Shown here one piece after another: positions 18,001 through 25,251 of a stretch of 45,809 bases of DNA. Source of the stretch: JANOAR01 sp031411235 (GTDB lineage Bacteria > Verrucomicrobiota > Verrucomicrobiia > Verrucomicrobiales > Verrucomicrobiaceae); contig JANOAR010000055.1 of assembly GCA_031411235.1 (NCBI GenBank), positions 1 through 45,809 of the forward strand. The letters run 5' to 3'. Made by a program: the position numbers and the translations under genes. Each line of letters opens with the position of its first letter. The first letter of the stretch is position 1. The notes under the pieces were generated by a model. It ran no database searches. It was not told the origin of the DNA and saw nothing but the letters and a program-made list of their open reading frames with translations.

Positions 18001-21000
18001 GCCAGCAAGACCTTGCCGCTTACCCTGCGCAATGCTGGTAACGCACCGCTCACCGTTGCTTCAGCCAGCCTCGGCAGCGCCGCCTACACGCTCAGCGGCT
18101 TCACCTTCCCGCTCGCGTTTGCGCCGCGCACTAGCAGCCTCGGCAGCGTCACCTTTGCCCCCACAGCCCTGGGTTCAGATGCCAGCAGCATCGACTTCAC
18201 CGCCAGCCCCACGCAGGCCGTTGCCCTGCCCCTCACTGCCACCAGTATCGCTGGCCCTGAAGCCTCGCTCGCGCCCGGCAGCATCACCCTCACCCTCGAT
18301 CCCAACAGCTTCGACAGCCGCACCCTCACCCTTGCCAATGCAGGCTCCGCGCCGCTCACCTGGTCGGCCAAACTAACGGGCATGAGCGGCATCGCCAGCC
18401 TCGCGAGCGACTCCCGAACTGGCATCACCGCCAGCGGTGCCAGCAGCCCGCTCACGCTCAACTTCACCCTCGGCAACTACAGCCCAGGCATCTACACCGG
18501 CAGCCTCAATGTCATCACCGACGACCCGCTGCACACCAGCTTCAGCGTGCCCATCAACCTCACCATCGCCTCCAAGCCACACCTCACCGCCACCCCCTCG
18601 CCCATCGCCTTCCCCGGCGTCTTCGCCCACGGCAGCAGCAGTGTCGGACTCACCCTGAGCAACACTGGCAACGCCACGCTTGCCATCACCGGCCTCACCG
18701 CCAGCGATCCCGCCTTCAGCCTCACTGGCATTACTTTCCCCTTCCCCCTCTACCCGGACTCAAGCCACAGCGTCACGGCTCATTTCAACCCCGCCACCGT
18801 CGGCACCTTCAGCGGCCAGTTCACCTTCACCACCGACATCCCCGACCAGCCCAGCCTAGCCCTCCCCGCCAGCGGCACCGCCACCGCAGGCCCCATCATA
18901 AACATCACCCCAGCCAGCCTCAGCTACACCCTCGTACGAGGTGCCAGCGCGGTAAAAACACTGCGCATCGCCAACACTGGCGCTGCCAGTCTCGACTGGG
19001 CTGGCACAACCACCGGCATCACTGGCGGAGTCGAACCGACGGCGGGTCTCGCAGGTGTGCTCGCCCGGCTCGACGGCACCGCAGCCGCCTCCATCACCAC
19101 TCTAGTTCCAAATCTTTACAACTTCTCCGAAGGTGTGACTGGCAGCAGCATCAGCGATGGCAGCAGCATCAGCGATGGTGGCGGCGACATGTATGACGGC
19201 GGCAACACCCTCAACACCAGCCTCGGCAGCGCCATCCCCTACTCCGACGGCCTCGTCGCCAACCACACCGCCGTCGGAGCCGCTGGTCGCTACTTTACCA
19301 AGAAACACACTGGCCTCTTCGTCTTCGCCGCCGACCTCGTCGGAGCCAGCAGCTTCTTCATCAATGGCAATCTCGGTGCCGACAGCTCCGGCACCGCCGA
19401 CGGCACGGTGCTCACCCGCAGCATCGGCGGCATCAGTTACAAAGGCTTCGTCAAGCGCGTTTACGGCACCAGCGATCCTTCGGTCAACCACCTCATCATC
19501 CTCGCCGACAGCCCTGGCCTCACCCACAGCTTCCCCACCGATACCAATGAAGACCTGCACACCATCAGCGGTCTCAGCGGCACCACCCGGCTGTATCACA
19601 TCCTCTTCGCCACCAGCAGCGGTAGTCTTGTCAGCGACGCCACCTTCACCGCCGTCATGGATGAATTCATCACCCGCGTGATCCCTCCGCCCACGCAGCC
19701 CTGGTTCACCCTCAGCCCCGGCGGCGGCAGCACCAGCCCCGGCGGTGGCACCGATCTCACCGCCACGCTCGACACCACCAGCATCCCTCCAGGCACCTAC
19801 ACCCCCAGCCTGCGCTTCACCAGCAACGACCCCACCGCGCAGCCCAGCCTCGACGTTCCGCTCAGCATCAACGTCCTGCCCCGAGCCCTCGAAGTAGCCC
19901 CCGAAATCCTGCAAATCAAAACACTCGCCGCCGCCACGCCAGAGCCCGCCACCCTCGCCCTCACCACCGACGACACCACGCTCACCTGGACGGCCAGCAG
20001 AGATGCCTACTGGGTCAGCCTGGATCAAACCTCCGGCACAGGCGCTGGCAGCATCGGACTCACCTTCGCCAGCGACCTGCCCATCGGCACCCACCACGCC
20101 ACCATCCGCATCTTCACCAGCACGCAAATCCTCGCCGTGCCCATTGAGTTGATTATTGCCCCCACCGCCTACACCCAGCTCATCACCGACCACCGTGCCA
20201 GCCGCCTGCTAGGCATCATCCGCGGCAGTGCAGGCCAGCCCAGTATGCTCGTTGCCATTGACCCTGCCACCCTGGCTCCACAGCGCCAAATTGACCTGCC
20301 TGCCGACATCACCGACGCCGACATCACCACCAACGCCACGACCCTCTACGCCATCAGCTTCGCGGGCCGCAGCATCACCCAGGTCGATCTCACCAGCTTC
20401 ACCATCACCGCCACCAAACCCATCTCCCCGCCTGCCAACTATGGCAGCGGCGACATCTACCATTACAACCTCCAGACAGGTCGCCCTGGCATCATCTACT
20501 ACACCGATGCCGACTATTATCCCGGCCTCCACACCTTCGACTTCGCCACTGGCACCGAGCGCACCGCCTCCCCTTTTTATCCCAGTTCCAACGGCGTCGG
20601 CGACTTCACCGTCAGCCCCGATGGCACCACCCTCTACGCCACCACTCAAAATGGCTGGAGCACCAGCAGCAGCATTACCCGCCTAGTTAAAATAAACGCC
20701 AGCACCGACACCCTCAGCGTCACCAGCACCTCCAACGACTACTTCTACCGCGCCAGCCTCAACAACCCCGTCTTCCTCGCCGACGACACTCTCAGCACCA
20801 CCAACTCGCACTTCCTCACCAGCCAGTTCCCCGCCCGCAAAAGCCTCTTCACCAATAGCAGCTTCCAGGCAACCAGCGCCCATGGCGACTTCGCCGCCAT
20901 GAGCACCGGGACGCTCATCGACACCACCACCGGTGCCATGCTCGCCACCCTGCCCGTCGCCACCAGCATCCTCGCCTTCTCGCCGGATCAAACCCACCTC

Positions 21001-23631
21001 ATCTACTACCAACCCACCAGCCAGACGCTCGCCCGTTATTCGCTCAGCCCCTACCGCGCCCTGCCTCCAGCCACCACACGTCCCGGCATCCCCGACGCCT
21101 CGCAGCAACTCGCCGCCCCCACCGACCTCACCTGGACTACCAGCCCCCTCGCCGCCCGATACGCCGCCTACCTCGGCACAAGCCATGCCAGCGTGCTCGC
21201 CGCCACCCCCGCCAGCATTGGTATCTACCTCGGCACCACCCTTTCCACCAGCCTGCCCATTCCCCCTGGCACCCTCGTCCAAGGCGGCACCTACTACTGG
21301 CGCATCGACGCCGTCTCGCTTGATGGCACAGCCGTCCCCGGCCCCGTTTGGAGCTTCAGCCTGCCCGACATCACCACCAGCCCCCGCAGCCTCAGCCGCA
21401 GCGCCACCATTGGCAGCGTCACCAGCCAGACCGCCGACCTCAGCATCACCACCGCCAGCCCCGGCTTAAGCTGGTCGCTCACCTCCACCGCCCCCTGGAT
21501 CACCCTCAGTCAAACCTCGGGCACAGGCTCTGGCAACGTCACCGTCACCCTCGACCTCCCCTCCCTCCCACTCGGAACCACAACCGCCAGCCTCAGCCTC
21601 GCCACAGCCACCCACACCCTCGCCATCCCCGTCAGTGGCTCCGTGTTCGGTCCCTACAACCTCATCAAACTTGAAGCCGACCACACTCTGCCCGGCATCT
21701 ACGGCCTGCATCGCGACCCCGCCAACCCCAGCACCAGCACCCTGCTCTGGATTGACCCCACCACCGCCGCCATCACCCGCAGCATCGCTCTCGGCAGCGA
21801 CACCCTCGACTTCGCCCACCACGTCGCCGACGACCGCATCTACGCCCTCACCAATGGCGGCAGCACCGTAAAGCTCTACAACCGCCAGACCGGAGCCAGC
21901 GCCGGGCAGTGGAACCTCGCGACACCGGCCCGCAGGATCTATGCGGGTCGGCTTGGCTTCATCGTGGTTGAAACCCCGACGGGTGCTGGCCCCACTTCGC
22001 CCAGCCTTCAGCAGCGCGCGTCAATCACCGGCACAGCCGTTGGGGCGAGCAGCATCCAATCCCCATCCCTTTACGTTTCATCCACAAACGGCGCTATCAT
22101 CCATTCAGCCGACTTCTCTGTTGGCAGTGGTTTCACCGCGTTATCCACCTTCAGCGTGGACAGCACTGGTTTCACAGGTGTTCGCAACTCCGCAAACTAC
22201 ACCCCCGGCGGACTCGGCTCCAGCCTCGTCCTCAGCAACAACGAGACCCGGCTCTTTTACAAACAGCAGCCCTACGTCGCCGCCACGCTCTCCGCACTTC
22301 CCTCCCTTGGTGCCGACATTTATGCCGCCTCGCCCGACGCCCAGATCGCCTACTCCGCCAGCGCCGCCCTCAGCACCGCCACCGGGCAGACGCTACTAGC
22401 CCTACCCTTCAGCACCACCCTCATGGCCGCGTCCGCCAACGGCAGCCACCTCCTGCTCTACGACCCCGCCACCCACATGCTCCAAGCCGTCGCCATCGGC
22501 ACCCTCGTACCCGCTTCCGCGAGCCTCGACTTCGGCACCACCATGATCGGCACCCCCGCCACGCGCAGCCTCACCATCGCCAACAGCTCCGGCCAGGATG
22601 TCACCGTCAGCCTCGCTTCGGATAATGCGATGTTCAGCCCCACCGCGAGCAGCATCATGATCAATCGCGGCCAAAGCAGCACTGCCAACTTAACCTTCAG
22701 CCCCACCTCCATTGTTACGGCTCAAGGCACCTTGACCCTCAGCGTCACTGACCAGCCCGGCTTCACCCGCAGCGTAGCGCTCGCGGGCAAAGGAGTGGCC
22801 GCAGGCACCTTTCGCACCGTCACCTTCAACACTGCCTCCTACGGGAATACCAACCCCCATGTCGAGGTCGGCATGGACACCACCGTCGCAGGCGGTATGC
22901 AGATCATTGACGCTACTACCTCTGGGCGCTGCTACAACGGCACCAAGCACCTTGCCTTCGCCTATGGCCAGTATCCCATCACCTTCGTCCGCAGCGATGG
23001 TGGCAGCTTCAAGGCCCAATCCATTGACCTCGGCGAATACAGCTATGTCTTCCCTAACCCTTCCACCGTCACTTTCCAAGGCACGAAAACCGACAGCACC
23101 GTCGTCACCGCCAGCTTTAACATTGACGGCATTTTCGACGGCCTCGGCCCCATCGCCGACTTCCAGACCTTCACCTTCCCTGCCACCTTCACGAACTTGC
23201 GCTCACTCTCCAGCTCAAATGAAATCTACTCCCTGGACAACTTTGTTTTCCAACCCCTCAGTGCGCCCGCATCGCTAGCAACCGCCATTGTCAGCACCAC
23301 ACCCAAAGCCTCCGCAGCCCAAACAAAAACACTCGACCTCGACGGCGACGGCAATCTCGACACCACGGGACTCATCCCCACCACCACGTCCACCAGCGCC
23401 GCTGGCCTCACCACCAGCGCCTTCACCTACACCCGCAAACTCGGCTTCCCCGAGGCCGCCTATGTAATCGAAGCCAGCCAAGATGGCCAGACGTGGATCA
23501 GCCTCGCACCCGGCCATGACTACACCATCGACAGCCGCAAACCCGGTAATGATGGCACCGAGATCCTGCATTTAAGCATCCCCGCCGAAAGCGCAGGCGG
23601 CTGGCAATTCCGACTCAGCGTGAAGCCTTAA
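12004..23631 (+). CDS. Giant subtilisin-like (S8) surface protease, 3875 residues
   Basis: An N-terminal hydrophobic segment (LFRALCAVGFLMLLGGLGW) exports or anchors the protein. A Pro/Ala-rich linker and a propeptide-like region (about 156-245) precede a subtilase domain (about 284-555). Its triad is intact: Asp292 (GIIDTG), His347 (GHGTHVAG) and Ser506 (NGTSMAAPH), with oxyanion Asn438 (AAAGND). Then come a CARDB-like region (569-689), a carboxypeptidase-regulatory-like domain (690-765) and a GATase-like Rossmann segment (about 866-1058). Many ASH (choice-of-anchor D) and BACON-type beta-sandwiches fill about 1120-2720. A module of about 285 residues occurs twice (about 1700-1980 and 2340-2625). 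Two BACON-propeller units follow (2626-3020 and 3122-3500), then an ASH domain and a C-terminal beta-domain with LDLDGDGNLDTTG. The single frame is unbroken. It is third in the exported-protein row after the cobalamin riboswitch. Its substrate and anchoring mode are unknown. Confidence 0.92.
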   Translation: MPSRHHRAPLFRALCAVGFLMLLGGLGWVAFRHAEPPTRAAAAVPSAQVMPTSAAPKNSVTATPSFVKTAAPRTATPAVPPIAAAPPTPPPTLSPADALLVKSELLEQSRTPADATGRSRQISVYRTSFKYPLVRVEEWFAPAATAPATPLRERREFSVADHLLVRFPEAVAEAQIQTWAAQHDFTLRRKLKTTPVYIVATKRSDGDATNAILNAFQAAFPTTATSAQSTAAVAERDYLVFPTVVPNDASFTQLWGMKNTGQTGGVVDADIDADEAWDTTTGSRSVIVGIIDTGLSRTHPDLSANVWTNPNEIAGNGIDDDHNNFIDDTNGWDFFDDDRDPTDTQGHGTHVAGTIGATGNNSTGVVGVNWQVSLVGLRFLGPDGGSTSDAIEAVNYATSLHVALTSNSWGGGGSSTLLKNAIDAAGTAGILFVAAAGNDAENNDSSLSYPASYTSANIISVASSTASDTMSSFSNYGRTTVDLAAPGSSIYSTIPGPSYASYNGTSMAAPHVSGAIALVKSIAPSLTAAELKQRLLASVDPLPAFANNTVSGGRLNVARFIAQSAGPFPVIVSTTIAEMPGGNGDGIINPGEAFSVALEMANIGTEPATQIVASVVAPGGSRFTVSQGSITVGTLAAGGQATPTTTFAFTSQASTPTPVNESLSITLTYNTPAKQRIHPLPLTLHTSSRVSGIVTAADGGAGIETAIVTYIGARAGTATTDSAGAYEFIATDGSYNLIASAPGYMTSATRSLTTPPSATAIDFSLRQPFLRLDPLAVSVQLDAGGYTQTTVSLGNRDTAPLPWSLYVRESANAPRQLYQLRSLPVEPRRLNNDSHARQPAPSTAQAAAAAPTSYTPSLALPLGTLTGIRVGLVLSYPWDFGITSDLQQRGAVVSTLARPLTASVLSTVQVLVVSNAVNYFSTSEVAAVRTWVSSGNGLFIENDSVLAMANVNALLLGTGITFSGSGPYRLLNLTDIRPHAVTTGITRVQSYSAISSLTLTGSALPLLVENVGAVHAATARMGNGKVVVIGSIVADSTNFYVGQARQFSNQTVDYLARATALPWLIPTPEQGVLAARGTADLRLDIDAGNLVGGTYNATISFETTDPVAPSVALPVALRVTGIPQIVVNKPAIPFGNVVLHNDIRRTVTISNPGTDTLTLSSISITGADSHLFIPQATAPINIAAKGEYSLELGFTPIALGKFSASLVLATNVPGTPTLTLPLTGTGSRPPQISVTPQIRNLSLKQGEQRGVTFTIHNAGPGPLDWNWADIIEDNSIYLHTKAIVFSPAEGSIAPRKSATLTVIFDGNYWPTGSYLETFAIHSQDTATPNVICNIAITVARGPALLAVPDPLAFAPCFTYSQNEEVLRLQNNGELPLTLKGAFSTNPAFSLVGKLPTTLQPIYSAGSSQSFKVRFKPTKPGTTSGYICLLSSTGTRRLYVPVSGTATNGPIMRVAPAALAMTLEPGIITSRPLALTNTGSSTLVWNVTTSSDTSPSWLTTTRPSGRTEPGGSMDMMLNIDTSTLTAGIHKGIVTLSGNDPLHSQIKVPVTITVLSAAVAIIAPTNLSFTDTWIGRPQIGDLTLSNPGNETLIVTSIESSSSTVVANGTASMAPGHSIRLSVIHVPTVPGSTTATLTLRSNAKATPVITVPVTATAVLPATISVAPVSISDTLAPIHVSNHDLTLSNTGGAPLQWSAELRNVTSSGIATADLASTLARLDTAASSLTAAIPSRYDFSDGITGTSISDGGGDMFDGGNYLNTSLGSSIPYADGLVASHAAVGATGRYFTKKHPGLFVFAADLVGVTSFNTSGGLGADGSGSLSGTVLTRIVNGVTYKGFVKRVYAASDPSVNHLIIVADSPGLAHTYPNDTNNDLHTISGFGSGTTRLYHLLFATANGGQVSDATFGTLMDLFLTSVHAAPLPPWATLSTASGSSAPGGSSSIRLTLASGSIDAGTYTATVRITSDALIASTVNVPVSLTITSQSVLVAEPSPLVFGNVFRYASKTLPLTLRNAGNAPLTVASASLGSAAYTLSGFTFPLAFAPRTSSLGSVTFAPTALGSDASSIDFTASPTQAVALPLTATSIAGPEASLAPGSITLTLDPNSFDSRTLTLANAGSAPLTWSAKLTGMSGIASLASDSRTGITASGASSPLTLNFTLGNYSPGIYTGSLNVITDDPLHTSFSVPINLTIASKPHLTATPSPIAFPGVFAHGSSSVGLTLSNTGNATLAITGLTASDPAFSLTGITFPFPLYPDSSHSVTAHFNPATVGTFSGQFTFTTDIPDQPSLALPASGTATAGPIINITPASLSYTLVRGASAVKTLRIANTGAASLDWAGTTTGITGGVEPTAGLAGVLARLDGTAAASITTLVPNLYNFSEGVTGSSISDGSSISDGGGDMYDGGNTLNTSLGSAIPYSDGLVANHTAVGAAGRYFTKKHTGLFVFAADLVGASSFFINGNLGADSSGTADGTVLTRSIGGISYKGFVKRVYGTSDPSVNHLIILADSPGLTHSFPTDTNEDLHTISGLSGTTRLYHILFATSSGSLVSDATFTAVMDEFITRVIPPPTQPWFTLSPGGGSTSPGGGTDLTATLDTTSIPPGTYTPSLRFTSNDPTAQPSLDVPLSINVLPRALEVAPEILQIKTLAAATPEPATLALTTDDTTLTWTASRDAYWVSLDQTSGTGAGSIGLTFASDLPIGTHHATIRIFTSTQILAVPIELIIAPTAYTQLITDHRASRLLGIIRGSAGQPSMLVAIDPATLAPQRQIDLPADITDADITTNATTLYAISFAGRSITQVDLTSFTITATKPISPPANYGSGDIYHYNLQTGRPGIIYYTDADYYPGLHTFDFATGTERTASPFYPSSNGVGDFTVSPDGTTLYATTQNGWSTSSSITRLVKINASTDTLSVTSTSNDYFYRASLNNPVFLADDTLSTTNSHFLTSQFPARKSLFTNSSFQATSAHGDFAAMSTGTLIDTTTGAMLATLPVATSILAFSPDQTHLIYYQPTSQTLARYSLSPYRALPPATTRPGIPDASQQLAAPTDLTWTTSPLAARYAAYLGTSHASVLAATPASIGIYLGTTLSTSLPIPPGTLVQGGTYYWRIDAVSLDGTAVPGPVWSFSLPDITTSPRSLSRSATIGSVTSQTADLSITTASPGLSWSLTSTAPWITLSQTSGTGSGNVTVTLDLPSLPLGTTTASLSLATATHTLAIPVSGSVFGPYNLIKLEADHTLPGIYGLHRDPANPSTSTLLWIDPTTAAITRSIALGSDTLDFAHHVADDRIYALTNGGSTVKLYNRQTGASAGQWNLATPARRIYAGRLGFIVVETPTGAGPTSPSLQQRASITGTAVGASSIQSPSLYVSSTNGAIIHSADFSVGSGFTALSTFSVDSTGFTGVRNSANYTPGGLGSSLVLSNNETRLFYKQQPYVAATLSALPSLGADIYAASPDAQIAYSASAALSTATGQTLLALPFSTTLMAASANGSHLLLYDPATHMLQAVAIGTLVPASASLDFGTTMIGTPATRSLTIANSSGQDVTVSLASDNAMFSPTASSIMINRGQSSTANLTFSPTSIVTAQGTLTLSVTDQPGFTRSVALAGKGVAAGTFRTVTFNTASYGNTNPHVEVGMDTTVAGGMQIIDATTSGRCYNGTKHLAFAYGQYPITFVRSDGGSFKAQSIDLGEYSYVFPNPSTVTFQGTKTDSTVVTASFNIDGIFDGLGPIADFQTFTFPATFTNLRSLSSSNEIYSLDNFVFQPLSAPASLATAIVSTTPKASAAQTKTLDLDGDGNLDTTGLIPTTTSTSAAGLTTSAFTYTRKLGFPEAAYVIEASQDGQTWISLAPGHDYTIDSRKPGNDGTEILHLSIPAESAGGWQFRLSVKP
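17098..17940 (+). repeat. Duplicated module, copy 1, inside the giant subtilase gene
   Basis: The encoded segment (about residues 1700-1980) opens with LASTLARLDTAASSL and contains GTSISDGGGDMFDGGNYLN, GRYFTKKHPGLFVFAADLVG, YKGFVKRVYAASDPSVNHL and a TRLYHLLFATANGG stretch, then a BACON-like end. Copy 2 lies at 19018-19870. The conserved GGGDMFDGG, FTKKH and DPSVNHLI blocks suggest one inserted folded domain. I do not recognise a named family. Confidence 0.8.
19018..19870 (+). repeat. Duplicated module, copy 2, with an 18-bp tandem duplication
   Basis: This copy parallels the one at 17098-17940: LAGVLARLDGTAAAS, GGGDMYDGGNTLN, GRYFTKKHTGLFVFAADLVG, YKGFVKRVYGTSDPSVNHL. Within it, 19141-19158 is repeated exactly at 19159-19176, doubling the residues GSSISD in frame. 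Copy 1 has a single unit at this place, so the small duplication arose after the module was doubled or was lost from copy 1. Confidence 0.8.
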
Positions 23632-23692
23632 GCCGTGAGAGCGACAGCTTCTCGCTTGCCTTCCCGCCTACGCACCGCCACATCGCGGCGAC

Positions 23693-24496
23693 ATGGAAAG
23701 CACCTACCACCAACGCTTCGGCGGCATCGCACGTCTTTACGGCAACGCCGGACTCGACCGCCTGCGCACCGCCCACGTCTGCATCATCGGCGTCGGCGGC
23801 GTTGGCTCATGGATCGTCGAAGCCCTTGCACGCAGCGGCATTGGTGCGCTGACGTTGATCGACATGGACGACGTCTGCATCACCAACATCAACCGTCAGC
23901 TCCCGGCGCTGGATGACACCCTCGGTCTGCCCAAGGTGCGCGTGCTGGCCGAGCGTGTGGGTTTGATCAACCCCGAGTGCCGCGTGAACCAAGTGCTGGA
24001 ATTCATCACGCCAGGCAACGTCGAGCGGCACATGGCCGCAGGCTTTACTTATGTCATTGATGCCGTGGATCGTATGTCCATCAAGACCGCCATCATCGCC
24101 GCCTGCCACGCCAAAAATATGCCTATGATCACCCTTGGTTCCGCTGGTGGACGCCGTGATCCCACGCAAATCCGCGTCACCGACCTTGGCTTGTCCGGCA
24201 ACGATCTGCTGCTGCAACAAGTGCGGCGCAAGCTGCGCAAAGACCACGGCTGGGCCAAGAGCGACGATGGGCGCGCCCAGCTCATGGGTGTGCCCTGCGT
24301 CTTCACCAAGGAGCACCCCATCTTCCCCTGGGCCGATGGCTCCTGCTCGATGAAACCCGAGCCCGGAGCCGACACTGGCCTAAGCCTCGACTGCGCAGCG
24401 GGCTTCGGTGCCGCCACGCATGTCACCGGTGCTTTTGCGTTTGCTGCGGTGGGCGAGGTGTTGCGGGGGATCGTGGAGCGAGCTGCGATTCAGTAA
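23693..24496 (+). CDS. tcdA: tRNA threonylcarbamoyladenosine dehydratase (ThiF/E1-like)
   Basis: TcdA (CsdL) uses ATP to cyclise t6A to ct6A at position 37 of ANN-decoding tRNAs. The 267-residue protein starts with YHQRFGGIARLYGNAGLDRL, as the family does. It then has the Rossmann ATP-binding motif CIIGVGGVGSWIVEALARSG, the LIDMDDVCITNINRQ segment with the Arg that contacts ATP, and VIDAVDRMSIKTAI. The C-terminal part has GSCSMKPEP and the signature GFGAATHVTGAFAFAAVGE. It follows the giant gene by 61 bp on the same strand and converges with the YdeI-like gene 4 bp away. Nothing links it functionally to the surface proteins. Confidence 0.93.
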   Translation: MESTYHQRFGGIARLYGNAGLDRLRTAHVCIIGVGGVGSWIVEALARSGIGALTLIDMDDVCITNINRQLPALDDTLGLPKVRVLAERVGLINPECRVNQVLEFITPGNVERHMAAGFTYVIDAVDRMSIKTAIIAACHAKNMPMITLGSAGGRRDPTQIRVTDLGLSGNDLLLQQVRRKLRKDHGWAKSDDGRAQLMGVPCVFTKEHPIFPWADGSCSMKPEPGADTGLSLDCAAGFGAATHVTGAFAFAAVGEVLRGIVERAAIQ

Positions 24497-24500
24497 TCGT

Positions 24501-25121
24501 TTACTTCTCTCCAGCCTCCCGCCGCTGTACCCATTTCTTCTCAGCGCTCAGTGCCGCCATCGTTTCGGCCAGTCGCTTGGCGATGGTCTCGGGCTGTTTG
24601 GCGAAGGTATTCCACACGATGTATTCGCGCTGATACGTTGGCTTCAGCGAGTCGAAAAAAGCCGCAGCGGCGGGGTTCTTTTTCAGCGCAGTCGCCAGCG
24701 TCTCGGGCATGGGCATGGGCTCACGTTTCCTCGGTGGCGGTGGTGGGATGTGCGGCATGGCATCAAGCTGGGCAGCAGCGCGGATGAGGGCACGCAGCGC
24801 CGCGCGGTCGATGTCGTCGAGCGTGGTCAGCCGCACGTTGCGGATCGAGAGATTGCCTTCGCCCAGGGTCATCAGCTTGGCGGGATCAGGCAGCTCGGAG
24901 CCTCGAAAAAAGGTGAGCTGGGCGTCCTGCTTGAATCCGCCGATAGCGACGATGCGCTTGAGGCCCGAGTAGCAGAGCATGTTGGTATTCACCGTCTCGG
25001 CGAGGTCGGGTTCCCAACGAAGGATCCACTCGCGCAACGCCTCGCACAGAGGCCGCGAGAAGTCAGGGCAGGTAGCCAGCCATTGGTTGGGGTTCTTGGT
25101 GCGCGAGCGGCGGATGTCCAT
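24501..25121 (-). CDS. YdeI/OmdA-like protein (bacteriocin-protection family)
   Basis: This protein of about 206 residues belongs to the YdeI/OmpD-associated type. The N-terminal part resembles DUF1801: CEALREWILRWEPDLAETV, MLCYSGLKRIVAIGGFKQD, TFFRGSELPDPAKLM. A Pro-rich linker (PPPPPRKREPMPMP) joins it to a C-terminal YdeI-type helical tail with LKPTYQREYIVWNTF and RLAETMAALSAEKKW. The start is set at ATG 25121 (MDIRRSRTKNPNQW). The frame is open to 25160, but those extra codons are repeat-derived (HNSSF-like). The biochemical role of the family is unclear; some members are linked to resistance against peptides. It is convergent with tcdA and divergent from the SDR gene, with a heptamer repeat between. 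Confidence 0.75.
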   Translation of the reverse strand: MDIRRSRTKNPNQWLATCPDFSRPLCEALREWILRWEPDLAETVNTNMLCYSGLKRIVAIGGFKQDAQLTFFRGSELPDPAKLMTLGEGNLSIRNVRLTTLDDIDRAALRALIRAAAQLDAMPHIPPPPPRKREPMPMPETLATALKKNPAAAAFFDSLKPTYQREYIVWNTFAKQPETIAKRLAETMAALSAEKKWVQRREAGEK

Positions 25122-25129
25122 GGGGAGAA

Positions 25130-25243
25130 ATGATGAGTTATGAATGATGAATGGATGCAACGTAAGCGCTTGCCTGTCCTCCGCCTTTGCTGTTCAGACA
25201 TTCATCACTCATCACTCATCACTCATCATTCATCATTCATCAC
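25130..25243. repeat. Heptamer-period array with inverted partner, upstream of the SDR gene
   Basis: 25199-25243 is a 7-nt-period array (CATTCAT, CACTCAT three times, CATTCAT twice, CAC) that contains no G on the plus strand. 25130-25153 is the reverse complement of 25199-25222 at 21 of 24 positions; 45 bp lie between. The array ends 8 bp before the SDR start codon, where a Shine-Dalgarno would be expected, and no GGAGG is present. Confidence 0.85.
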
Positions 25244-25251
25244 TTCCCATT

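Noticed and set aside
19102..20193. 363-codon minus-strand frame inside the giant gene
   Set aside because: It is Gly/Ala/Val/Glu-rich shadow sequence of GC-rich Ser/Thr/Gly codons; no motif, and the plus frame is continuous.
25199..25243. Possible CRISPR-like array
   Set aside because: Units are 7 bp and contiguous without spacers, so it is a short tandem repeat.
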